This document shows positions 47,521-59,228 of a stretch of DNA of 64,000 nt, piece after piece. This stretch comes from Strigops habroptila (Eukaryota > Chordata > Aves > Psittaciformes > Psittacidae). How positions within the stretch are numbered: position 1 is the stretch's first letter; each line of letters begins with the position of its first letter. The DNA lies in the NCBI RefSeq assembly GCF_004027225.2, contig NC_044283.2, positions 34,168,207 through 34,232,206 on the forward strand, read 5' to 3'. Position numbers and translations under genes: made by a program. The notes beneath the pieces were generated by a model. The model was given only the letters and a program-made list of their open reading frames with translations. It had not been told where the DNA came from and made no database searches.

Positions 47521-50500
47521 CAGTGATGCACTTTACTTATGCTGGGGGGAACATTTTCGATATATACCCCATTTTTTTAAAGAATTTTGTAAAAAATAGA
47601 ACTTTTCTCTCTAATACTGTACAGTTTTCTTCAGAAGAGCAAAGAGAATTGTAAACTGTGGGTGTGACACCAGATTAAGAGTGCTATTTGCTTTTTCAGC
47701 ACAACAATTTGAACAACCGTGTCGGGAAAAGCTCTGCGAAATGTATTTGAAAAACAATTTTTTTATTAAAATAACTGCTTCGAAAACCACCACTGGCAGT
47801 ACGCTTGTGACGGAAAACGTGGTTGGTTTTGGCACTGCTAATCCAAGAGTCCTTGCAGGACTGCAAAGTAGTTTCTCTGTTACTTAAACTGAACATATCA
47901 AAGAGTAACTTCAGAGTATAAACAATAAACACTTTGGTTAACTATTAAACTTACTCCAGTAACTTTAAGAAAACAACTGGTTAATAAATTAGCCTGCAGA
48001 CTCTTGGCCTTCCTGTTTTCCAATGTGCCTGGACACTAAGTAGGGCCAGCGAACCCTGCCTACCCCACAGGCTCGCCAGGCTTAGCTGGTGCCATAACAA
48101 GTGCTTCGAGGCCCTCGGGTAAAAAGGTATGATGTAAATGCAGAGTATTGTCCGTGTTTATGATGGCCTCTGAATACTGGTTTGCTTGTTCTCTTTTCTA
48201 ATAACAACTACTGCTGGCAAGCACTTAAGACCATGGTTGTCATTAAAATATTTGTTTTCCAATACATTTTACTCCTAAAAGTCGAATGAACATTGTTTCA
48301 CGCATAACAGACGTTTTACAGTGGTGCAAGAAGTCAAATGGCTAATGATTTCTTACAATTTTTAACTGAAAGCCTTAAAATGGCAAAATTAGCTCAACTG
48401 ATGATTGTGTATTAATTTGCATCAGAATAATGGTACTAGGTTTGCTGAAAGGTGTTCATAAATTAGGATTTGTATATAAATGTGATCTGCTTAGGTTCAA
48501 CTGCCACTTTCTTCCTTTGGTTTTTGGAAAAATCCTTCTTGCTTCCCTCCTGAAAGGTGGCTTGTTGCAGCTGGCTACTTTTCAAAAGCCAGCTTGATTT
48601 TTCTTGGAAACTCGCCCATGTTCTTTGAACAATAGGCACATACCTTGAGTAGGGACCCTAATACTGCTCCCAGCAAAGTCAATTAAAGGCTGTTGGTAAT
48701 TTCCATAGGAGCAAGCATTTCAGGTGCACACAACCTAGAAAACAGAGTGTGTATCATTAAAGGAAGAGCTGTTTTAACACCCTTGTTAGTTCAGAGAAAC
48801 CATGACCTGATATGTTGACAAAGATGGACGCAGAATAGGGCCCAAAGTATTCGAAGGCTGCCAAGAAAATACCCAGAGTGTCTTCTGTTAAACCCCAAAC
48901 CATCTATCATATTTCACAGTCTATAGATGTTCCTAATTTGCTAAATTACAAATACATTTTCAAGTTCTACCAGGCAGAAATTTTAGCAGTAACTGGGGAG
49001 AGGATAGAAGGTTTTAGCCTTCCTTTCACTTTTATCCCAATTATGCAGCCTTGTCAAAGTCTTAAAGTGACTCATCTAAAAGCCAGATTTTTAATATTGT
49101 AGAAGGAAATTGTGGCAATGGAGACATGATGACTTCATATGCAAGCATTGACACACAAGAGAACGCCATGACCTAATGCTTCAAAGTTTTTAACCTTGCT
49201 TTGTACAATACACTTTTCACGTTGCTGCATTTCATCAAATTCATGGAGGTAGTTATATGTGTAAAAAAAATTACCATAAAAGTAACATGTTGTATTATAA
49301 TAATACATATTAAGTGTGCAAAATGCCGACAGATTTGTGTTGACCCTTTACAGTTGAACACAACACAGATTCAACCTAATCTAACTCTGTAAACCTTTAA
49401 ATTGATACATTAGCAGAAGAATGATAGATAAGCAACCATGTAATACAAGGCTATGATTTCATCAAAGGATTAGGGTGACATAAAGCACTCAAGCTCCACT
49501 CTCGTGGCTTTGTTACTAGAACCTCAAGATGGAATTTCCTTATATTCCATTGTTGATATTAAAAGGAAAAAGAAAAATAAATTCAAGATTAGAACGTTTC
49601 TATTTGAAACTTCTGTTTACATTCCATATTCCAAGAGTCACATTAATATTGGTACAATGCCATGTCAACATTAATATGACGTTTACGTTGTCTGCTGGTC
49701 TCTGGGAACTTTAGAAAATATCATACTACACAGTTTATAGGAATGCACCATCATATTTTGTTGGAATTATATCTTCTGTACAACCAGCTGCCTGCATAAA
49801 TTCTGATTAGTTTATGACAAATATTTCTCCCAAAGGTGAAATTTGTTTCTGCTGTTCACATTTTAATGCTGCTGTTAGTACTTCAGATCATCACTGTAAA
49901 TTTTTTTATCGTTTTGACATTTTTATTTACTGAATTGATACATACTACTGATGTCAGAGCTCATCTTGGAAACAAAATCACAGTCAGCCACTGCATAGTA
50001 TATAACAATTCCCCACAAAAACTCTGACTGTACAGTTCGCATGGAATAAGTACGGCTGGAGTTACACATTGGATAATAAGATGCGTCATGCAAAGCATTA
50101 TATGGTAATTAGAGCACATCTGGGAAGGTATGATAAGGCAGAAGGCTAAAGGCCAAGTGACTTTGATAACCAACCAAAAGCACAATAATTTTCTTTATGT
50201 GCACTGAAAGGTCTTATTGCTCCTATGAAATGGAAATTATACAGTGAAACCAAGGAAAACAGACCTGTGCATTGACTGGGTGTTCTTGACAGAAGGGGAA
50301 ACTGATTGTGTCCAGAGTTAGAAAGCCATTTTATAAGTAAATGAACTATATCCAACTGTGTAACATAAGGCTTCTGATGAGAACAGAGAACATGAGTGAA
50401 GCTCAAATGACATTGTGTACAGCATAATACACATCACCAGAACCTGATGGAAATACTGGTTTTCAATATGTATAGTTGAGTTTCATACCTGTGTACTACA

Positions 50501-50601
50501 AGAGCTAGACAATGTAAATGTCGCTTTTCCTTGCAACAATTTGGGCTGTTGAACATTTTAGTATCTTTGTTATTCTTCCACCAAATTCATCTGTTCTGAT
50601 T

Positions 50602-50619
50602 AAAAAAAAAAAAAAAAAA
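50602..50619 (+). repeat. Poly(A) run, 18 nt
   Basis: Uninterrupted A18 on the + strand, so poly(U) in a STOX2 transcript, followed by GAAGAAAAAG. It is a simple homopolymer. Confidence 0.9.
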
Positions 50620-52032
50620 GAAGAAAAAGTTAAATTTGAAGTCAGTTTTTTGCACTATCAGGTTGCATGAGTAACAGAGCAGAATGTGACCCTACACCTA
50701 CAAATTACTCTTGGAATTTAAGTATCCGTAGAAGTTACTCTGCAGTAATTAGCATAGTACTAATTACTCTGAAGTAACAGTTTAGGGGAGAGCAATTAGG
50801 ATATACCATACCAACAGAACTCAGGTTTCTACTGCCAACCATGTGGACACATTTAATTTCTAGAAATCAGATATGTCCATAAAACGCTAAATTGCAAATA
50901 ACATCCACTGAATAAAAAGGCCAGAAGTTTATAATTCTCTAAATTTTGTTCTCTGGTAATCACTACAATGTATGCTATTTTTAATAGCCTAATTTAGGCA
51001 CTCTATTTAATAAGCTACATAAAATAGATTTACGTCCTTCCACTAGAAAGAAATCAATTCTTCAGGCCATACTTGTCATTTATATCATAAGGAATATTTT
51101 TGTTCCAAGAAATTAGTTATCCTGACTCCTATATTAATGGCAAGTTGCAACACCAGAAGTGACACAAGAAATAGATTATCTTTTTTAAATACTTGATTTA
51201 TACTGAAGACATTTGTTGTTTTTTGTGTCACTCCACATTGTGGCTTCATGACAGTTATAACTTTCCCTTCCCTTCCCACTCCCCCCTCTATGCAAAGGCT
51301 CACCTCCTCATTTGTGACTATGGAAGGTCAAGTAGCATGTCTCATTAAGTAAACATCTCTCATGATTTTGAAACACAAAAGGAGAAGTGCCTCCCTTCCC
51401 ACCCTCCATACTTGGAAAAAACCAAAACAAACCCCAAATCTCTTTTTACTCGCTTAAATGGGTATTTGCAAAATTGTGTCACAAGAACGCACAGTGAAAA
51501 TGACTGATTAGTATTAATAATTCAAAGATAGAGCTGAGGTCATCACTTGTCATGTTTGGCATTGTTTTTCCTCATGGTGATCCTGCCTGGTTACTTTCAG
51601 TAGTGGCTCAGTTTCTGAAGCAAAAAACAATCAACTCTGCAGCAGAGTTTAGCCTCTGACCAGGGGCATCACACATCTGTGGCATTTTTTTTTAAATGAA
51701 GTTGGCAACTGCATGGACATTGAAAATGCAGATTTACACTTACAGTGTCTAGACTTTCATATATGTGCTCAGTTACAATTAAGTGAAGCAAAAAGTGTAC
51801 ATATTATCCCTACTGCTATTCTGTTGCTACAGAGCCGCAAATGTGAAAAGCGATACCTTGAAATAAAGATTTCTTTGTTGCCCCTAGTCTACATAGCAGC
51901 ACAGTTTAAGTAAACACTAAAACTGTGGTTGAGATGCTTTTTTTTATTTTTCCCCAAAGATGTAAACATCAGTCCCAGTGTCGTAAACTTTGCTGTATAG
52001 GACGAGACAGAAGATCTGAGGCAGGATGACTA

Positions 52033-52228
52033 TCAGACACTAGTGACAGAAGCTTGCAGGCAGTTAGCAGGTTTCTGCAGTTTCTCAGCTTCACTTGTGG
52101 GTGGGTCTGCAGTGGCTCGGAAGTTGAATGTTGGGCCCGCGCCACCATGTGCAGGGCTCAGAGCTGGGTTCTGACGTCTGTTGCTTTCAACAATACTTGA
52201 AGTGTTGGATGCCAGGCTCTCACGAGTA
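52033..52228 (-). CDS. STOX2: STOX2 last coding exon
   Basis: The acceptor TTCCATTCTAG on the minus strand precedes T-ACT-CGT-GAG. The first base completes an Arg codon begun by the previous exon. It encodes 64 residues (TRESLASNTSSIVESN at the start, CLQASVTSV at the end) and a TGA stop at 52033-52035. The reading frame and end match the family C-terminus. Confidence 0.95.
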
Positions 52229-55200
52229 CTAGAATGGAAAAGAAATATGTATACATGCTCATATATCACATGCCTATATATTTATTGACCAGACAGGAAA
52301 GGAGAATAGAGTGTTTTATAATAGGCTTCCTGTGTTTGTATGTTATGTCATGTCAATGAACCATCTCATTTTGACAGTACACACATGTTCCTCCAAAACG
52401 GTTTCCAGAGGTACTCAGCAGTCATCATACTGTAACACAGGCATAGCACTAAGCAGAGCTGAAGCTGTCACACAAACTGGAAGCTGAACCAGTACCAAGC
52501 ATCTGGATTTTTCACCCAAGGAAATAGCTTCCATTTTGCATATGGAACATATTAATTTTCTCTCCTGACTGATGCATTTTTGCAAAGTAACTTCATCAAA
52601 TCAGCTCTGTGACTAGGCCCAGCTAGGAGGGTAATCATGTAACACAGCTTCCTTTATTGTCTCCTCTTCTACTTACGTTTTTGTACAGAAAATATTAACC
52701 AAAAATGCTACTTTACATTAAACCCACAATGCTTCTAAATACTTGTTGAAGCAACTGCAACTGATAAGATGCTGAGAAATCTTAACTGCCTTGTCTGTGA
52801 TCATGCCCTAAACAACAACTAGTGCTGCTATTTCATTCATAAAATGGACAACATTCCTTCCATTCTAACATGTCACTTATCCAAGGGAGTGACAGGGCAC
52901 TGAGAGCTTTTAAAGACTAAACCTTTTAATGACATATCTAATTATGTACACAGAGGAGCCTGGATTTTAGTCTACAGCTTTTAAAAAACTGATAGCAAGA
53001 TATGCTACAGCTAGTTTTACCACTACTACTTTTTGTTATCTTTCTGCTCTTAGTATTTTTTGATCTCCAAATAATGTGTTCCTGTGCAGACAGAGGTTTG
53101 TTTTTCAAATAGTCATGTGGCCCCTGCTTACGTATCCTTCACCTATTATTATCCCTACTTCTTTGCAAAATGACATCACCACTTGCTGTGGAGATGCTGA
53201 CAAAATACGTTTAGAGAACTGAATGGGTTTGTTGAATGAGCACTAGAAACAAAGATACTAACGACAGAATTTCAGAGTCAGTTTAAAGTCAACCTAAATT
53301 TACCTGCTACTGAAAGGGGCAGCTCTTGCCTGCCTTGTGTGGACCTGACCCTGCCACATGTTCCTGCTGCTTCCCTGATGCTGAGCCTTGCACCCAGCCA
53401 GATCAGGAACTGCTCTCAGTTAAATACTAGCCCTAAGAAGAAAGAAAAGAACAACAAAAAAGATAAAAAAAAAATTAGTACTACCATCAGGGGAAGAGTA
53501 GGAATGAACAGCTTTGGATGTGGCAGGGGAGAAATGTGTCAGTGCATGGCATAGGCGAAGGAAGAAACAACTTGTTTAGTTGTAGGGAGATTTAAATCAT
53601 CTTAAACCAGCTGCATCTGGAAAATCACTGATGCTTTTAGGAAAACTCCCATATTATCTTTTAAATTGGTCAAATTGGTTCTGATCATCTTCTGCCAATT
53701 ATCGCCTTATTGTCAGTACTTCCAAACAGCTATGATGGGTGACGCACACAGCAAGAGATCTCTGTGAGCTACAATGACGTGTGGTGCACTTCTGTTCCTC
53801 AGTTTTTGATTCCTCTCCCTCTGCTTCTTAATGAAAATAGATGCAACCTCTGCTTTTCAGAGATCATTCAGTATTATATCATTCTTTACGGGACCACCAA
53901 TTCCAGATCTTCAAACATTTTCAATTCCGGTATTACAAACTGACCATTACAACATGTATACACAAAGACTGCAGTGAGAATTTTGCATGCAGAGTAATGC
54001 CAAGATTAGCTCTTTCTTTAGGTGACAAAAGAGCAGCAGTATTATATAAGCTCTAAAAATAAAGGAATAAAATGATTGTTGACAGCTAAGTTTTATTATA
54101 TATACAACTTGCATAGAAGCAATGAACAAAATACTGTGAGGCTGTTTTCCCAATGGTGATGTGTTCATGAATTAGCACACAAAATACTTCAAGTCAAATG
54201 ACCATTGTAAATCTCTAACTACATCCTGGGTTTGGGGGGTTTTTCTGTTTGTTTGGGGTTTTTTAATGCCCCTTTTTTAATTTATCACACTTTAAAAATA
54301 TACTTTTTCTTTCACAGTGGGGAATTGGTAGTTTTGATTCCCAAAGCAACACTGTACGTTTCAGTTTAAATGAAAATATACCACTGCGCCTCAGGAAGTT
54401 GAGAGTTACAACATCACTGGAGGCTAGAAGAATATACCTGAGGAATATCACTACATGCACGTCCTGTTCTTTTATTCTTCCCTAGGTATCTGTTAATGGA
54501 CACTGCCAGATCTAGGTGAATCCTACCAGATGGATGCTGGGCGGCTTTTTTGTATTTCCTGGAAAAGGGCTGTACATTTTTGTTATAAGGTAAGAAATTA
54601 AAACAGGATTGTAATTATAGCCAAAGGGCTGACTTCACTCTCAGCTCAATTTATTTTTATAGACTTATACGAAGCAGTGATCAAAACTCAGCAAAATCAT
54701 CCAATTTAATAATTTTGATGCAAAGCTCATGAAAAAGCCTTTGAAATATCCAGACTATGTGTTGGTCTTACAAAACAAATACGCCAGAAAACCATTCAAA
54801 ATGTTGGGTTTGGTTTTTTTTGGGTTTTTTTTTTTTTTTTTTAAAGCTTACTTAATGTGGCCTTGCCAAAAAAAAAGGCATTTGTTAATAAGTAAATAGT
54901 AAAATAAAAGGGATGCATAGAACACAACGATTATTAAAAGCTGCTTATCTGTTTCCCTTTTGATCTAAAGAAAGTGGTAGAGCAGCACTAAATCCAGTAT
55001 GCTCGCCATGTTCTGTTCTCCTACTAAGTTTAACATCAATAGAAATTTTAGCTTTTGTGTAAATAACTAGGGAATGAAATGTCTGCCTTTGCATTAACCA
55101 GAGACGTAAACCTGATATTCAGCTAGCATAAGTAGCCTAAGAACTGATTTTTATCCAGTCAACATCCTATCCTGAAGGTGAAATGCACTCTGCAGAGCGA

Positions 55201-58200
55201 GTCAGGCTGTGCAAGAATGAACCACCACCACGCACTCCCCCACAAAAATCGACTGCAAGTATAGCACTTCAGCTAAAAGAAGAGATTACATTTAAAAAAA
55301 GAACAGTGCAAATCACCTCATACAACAGTTGCATGTGAGAAAGATGCCAAGCATCTGCAGAACAATCAGTAACAGGAACACATTCAAAACCTTCTTAAGT
55401 TTCTTTTTTAAGCTGGGCGCACCATAAGTGGTACAATTTACTCAAATTATTTTTCAAACTTTTTACTCAGAAAAATGATACGTATGTTAAAAGCCAGCTC
55501 TAGTTTGATAATCACTGCCGGCTGCAGCAGGCCCGTTAACTGCTGCCTTGTCATTAACATCAAGTGGGAGTAGCCATGTGATGTGACTTTAACTGAAAAT
55601 GAAATGTAGTCCTGTGTAGAAGCAGGATCCTTCGTGTGCCTTTCTGACAGCCTTCACTAGAGATTAAAAAAATAAAAGTAACTCTGAGGAATAAGAACAC
55701 CTTTGGGGGGAGGGTGGACACAATGCACCAACAAAAAAAACCCCAAACCCGCAGTTATCTTTCACCTAATACAATTCTAGTCTTGGAGGTTTTATTTTTA
55801 AACACAGACAATAAATAATTTAAGCTTAAGTAAAACACTATAAGAGAACTACTACTGAAAATTATTTCGGTGTTCTTAGAGTCACTCTTCTGAACTCTGA
55901 TGGGTCGCTATCCAGGGCAAACAAAGTCAGTCAAGCTCCATCCCAGTAGGGACCTAGAACTGTCAAAGGTCAGAGAGAAGTAGGAAGGCTTGAGTGGAGG
56001 ATTCTTAACCTGGAAATGAGCTTGTGAAATCTCCAGGGCAGGGAACACACCAGCAACTCCTCCCTATGCCTGTAAGACTCTTGGCACACTGAGACTTCCA
56101 TGACACCTGAGATCCTTGAAATGGAAATGACTAACCAGCACCACCTGGACTCTTTCCCCAAATACCTTAGAGGCATAGCACCCCCCTCTCTGCAGTGCTG
56201 GGCCACTTCTGAAGTTCAAATATCCTGAGCTCTTTCAGCCCTGTGGGGGGAGCGGCTTTTCCAGTCTCAACAGTTTGGAATGGTGATAGAGACACTTCCA
56301 AAAATTTTCAGAAAAGAAACAAAATGCCCAAACCCAAAACAATCATCATGGCTTTTGTTTTGCTTGGTTGGGTTTTTTTTTCTTTTGTCTGAGCCAAAGA
56401 TTATGCCGCCTAGTCATGTCTAGTCCTCCGATTAGTCCTGATAGTATCTTAGAGGGAAAGGGAAGGGGGGAGTACGCAGGAGCTCATCTCATCTATTCTA
56501 AATGCAAACACAAGTTCAATACAGAGAAAAAAGGGATGCAAGGGAGTTTTCAGCAAACAGAAAACAAACTAATACAGAGTCAGTGCCGCAACGGTTATTG
56601 GCTGCTTACGGTATGGTGGGAAACCCACACATTTGAATAGCAGATTCCAGAACCGTAGAAAACACTGTCTGAAAATACGTGAAATTATTTAATATGGCCC
56701 TACGTTCTGTCACCAATATCACACGCACATATACTTATAAATGGAACTTTCTGGTCTGCAAAGCTGCAATGAATGTGACAGCCCTACCGTGGAGAGTTGA
56801 ACCCGCTGTCCACAGTAATGCTGCTGCTGTCCATGCTGTCCAGGCGGGCTGAGTGAGTGGCTCTCTGGTTGTTGCTATTGTCTGTTTCCTTCGGGGTGAG
56901 AAGAGTAAGATTCTTCTCAAACTTCCGCTGCAAATCCCTCTCTTTTTCTCTCTCTAGGAGCCACTGCATCGTACCAACATCATCCCTGTTCTTTTCTTCC
57001 TCGGCATTTTTGTTGGTTCCTTCCTCTGAGTCGTCATCATCAGATACGTTGTAGTAGTCGAAGGAGGCCTCCTGGTTTCCAGTTGTCTCTTGCTGTCTCT
57101 GTGAAACGGGCATGACTTGTGTGACTGAGGTTACTATCGCTTGTTCAAGTTTCTCACATCTGACTGGCAATGTGTCAGAGGGGGTCTTTTGATGGGGCTT
57201 TAGCAGGGGTGTGCTAGACTTATGATAACTATTCACAGAAAGAGTGTTGTGCAGAGGTTTAAAGAGTGTATCCTTGCTAAATATTTCTTTCCTTTTATCA
57301 AGGCTGCTTGATTCAGCACTATGATGCTGAACAAGCCGCCCATTTGCAATCACCTCTGGAGTTTGGCCAGCAACTGCTGAACCACTGCTTGGGCCCTTTG
57401 GGGGCTCCTCTTTGTGCACCCCAGGCTCCCTAGCAATATGCTGAGATTGTCTTTCTGTGGGAGTCATTTTTTTGAGCCCATCTGTCCCTGTTAGCGTATC
57501 ATGATCCTCTTTATTCTTTCCCAGTGGTGATGGAGCAGTAAGCACAGTCTCGCTGGATGTGTTGCACTGAAAATAGTCATCGACTGCAGATTTTGTTGTG
57601 CCGGAGTTGAGCTCGCTATATGATGGCAAATTCTCTGTAGGCTTGCTTTGATCCAATAGGCTACAAGAACTGGGTGTTTCTACACTGCCACTAGCTTTTT
57701 CAGGGATGCAAGTCTCTTTGTAGCTTGCAGATGAAATCAGAGCCCTTTGATGACTGAGTGACTGAGATGGCCTTAAGGTACTATCATCAATATAAGTTTG
57801 GCTAGTTGTTTGGTCATCTGGGCTACAGCCTTCACCCATATCTTCAGGCGTGCCTAAAGCAGCTGAGCCCAGAGGTCCCTTGGAGTTATCCATGGATCTA
57901 GACCTTTCTTTAGCCTTACTGGACCGCTCATTCCTTGATCTTCTATCCTGTGTATGGCTGTGGCTCCGATGGACCTTGGAGTGGGAGCTTCCCCTGGAAG
58001 GTTCAGGGAAAGGCATTTCAGTTCTTCTTTTGGCCAGCTCGCCAGACACGTCCCACTCTGGTGTCATGGGAAAGTGAGATTCAATCATGTTAGGATTGCT
58101 GTGCATTATAAAATTATCTCCCTTGTGCTCTATTATAAAACAGCCTTCCCGTGGGGATCGAGTCAAGGGATCAAAGAACTCATATTCCCTTTCAGCAGGT

Positions 58201-59053
58201 ATATCCAAATGAGAGCCATCTGATGGGTCTCCTTTGGACACCCGAGTCTTGCTGTGTGACCTCGATTTCCCATGAGACTTTCTGTGATTCCTGCTCTTTT
58301 TACTTCGTCCACTGTGGTGAGCTGAAGATCCTGCTTTGCTTCGTTGAGCTTTTTCTTCTTCAAGTTTCTTCATTAGTGCAGTGTGCCTCATGACATTTTC
58401 CACAGTCAAGTCTGGGTTAATGCGCCTGATAATCTCCATTTCTACCTCTCTAGGTATAGTGGTAGGAGTGTCCTCGTCCCTTAGCGGCCACTCCTCTGGA
58501 GGAAACTGGGCAGAGAAATTTGCCAACTGTTTTGTCTTGTCCTTCTTAAAACTTAATCGGAATAATTTGAGTCCGAATTTCTTAGACTGCTTTTCTACAT
58601 CCTTAGGCTTTGTGAGTGTCTCTGCTTTATAAGAAAAATTGACAGTACTTTTACTTTTCTCAGTAGGTGGGACTTGACATAATGAAGGAGGACAGTATGA
58701 GTCTTTACAGTCTTTTGCTGATTTCCTCTGTAGGGTAGATGCATGCATGCTGTGCATGTCTTCTCTGCAACAGTGGCAGGAGTCGCAGTGGTTTTTGGGT
58801 AGTGTTCGGTCCCTGACGCATGCCGAGGTGGAGGGAGTTATAGTTCCTTGCTGCGGAGAGGTACATTGAGACCTGTCAGGTATCCTCTCATCCAAATGGT
58901 ACCATTTACTGTTAGTTCGTATGAGAGATGGTGTTATAAAGTAAGTCTGTGGGGTTACAATGAAATAGCCATCCGGAGTTGGGTATATTTTCCTCTCCCG
59001 TACAAGCATATTCAAGGTATGTCGAAGGATTTCTGGACTGGGTGTTGGAACTC
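52033..59053 (-). CDS. STOX2: STOX2, storkhead-box protein 2 (partial: last two coding exons)
   Basis: Join on the minus strand of 59053-56788 and 52228-52033, ending in TGA. It gives about 820 of the roughly 926 residues of the family protein. The missing N-terminus (first exons, including the first half of the winged-helix domain) lies beyond the right edge. STOX2 is a nuclear winged-helix protein related to STOX1. In order: the second half of the storkhead domain (LRHTLNMLVRERKIYPTPDG); a Cys-rich segment (CDSCHCCRE); two Ser/Arg/Lys-rich basic blocks (about 58230-58350 and 57895-57995); an acidic run (SDDDDSEEG, about 57019-57050); a charged, probably helical segment (WLLEREKERDLQRKFEKNL); and a C-terminus ending CLQASVTSV. 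It matches human STOX2 (recalled) almost throughout, with no frameshift seen. The gene is tail-to-tail with ENPP6. Confidence 0.96.
52229..56787 (-). other. STOX2: STOX2 last intron (4.6 kb)
   Basis: The minus-strand donor is GTAGGG after CCACG, and the acceptor is TTCTAG. Mostly AT-rich unique sequence with a T18 run (54825-54842). I see no additional exon and no recognisable CR1 copy. A mixed-composition stretch at about 55900-56250 resembles a repeat but I cannot name it. Confidence 0.85.
54825..54842 (+). repeat. Poly(T) run, 18 nt
   Basis: Uninterrupted T18 preceded by GGTTTTTTTTGGG. It is a simple homopolymer in the last intron of STOX2, and would be A18 in the pre-mRNA. Confidence 0.9.
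56788..59053 (-). CDS. STOX2: STOX2 large exon (winged-helix second half and most of the protein)
   Basis: A 2266-nt exon encoding 754 full codons plus split codons at each end. The acceptor is CATTTCTAG on the minus strand, next to GAGTTCCAAC. The first two bases complete a Gly codon. The coding begins VPTPSPEILRHTLNM, the point where human STOX2 continues after its earlier exons. The donor is CACG|GTAGGG. The uninterrupted 2.2-kb frame, and basic and acidic blocks in the family order, make this unambiguous. Confidence 0.97.
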
Positions 59054-59228
59054 CTAGAAATGACAGTAAACACATATCAGGGAGTACATAAAACCATGCA
59101 GGAGGACTGTCTGGCTCCTCCCTCCCCAACAAAAAGCTGTTTTCCCAATGTGCAGGCCGGAATATGCTGAACAAACAACTCCGGTAAAGCACTTTGTTAG
59201 GCATTCTCTTGTCTGTTTGTTTTTCCAT
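59054..59228 (-). other. STOX2: In-frame open extension 5' of STOX2 large exon (possible alternative N-terminus)
   Basis: On the minus strand the STOX2 frame stays open for 58 codons before the acceptor. It starts at an ATG (59228-59226) immediately preceded by an in-frame TAA. A second ATG follows 8 codons later, with A at -3. The encoded peptide has a protein-like make-up (for example SIFRPAHWENSFLLG). If transcription began inside the intron, translation from here would replace the first half of the winged helix. This is inference from an open frame only. Confidence 0.35.

Larger units (their letters stand above)
46490..52032 (-). other. STOX2: Probable STOX2 3' UTR (long, AT-rich)
   Basis: Downstream of the STOX2 stop on the minus strand the sequence stays AT-rich, repeat-poor and without coding frames for about 5.5 kb. 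It then changes to mixed composition below about 46440. Minus-strand polyadenylation signals are AATAAA at 46950-46955, 47762-47767, 49922-49927 and 51943-51948, and ATTAAA at 46511-46516. The distal end is set at the last of these by inference. STOX2 mRNAs are known for long 3' UTRs (from memory). An isolated CpG-rich patch lies at 47125-47520. Confidence 0.5.

Noticed and set aside
55900-56250. Possible unnamed repeat in the last STOX2 intron
   Set aside because: Composition differs from its surroundings, but I found no terminal repeats, octamers or second copy in the window to support a mobile element call.
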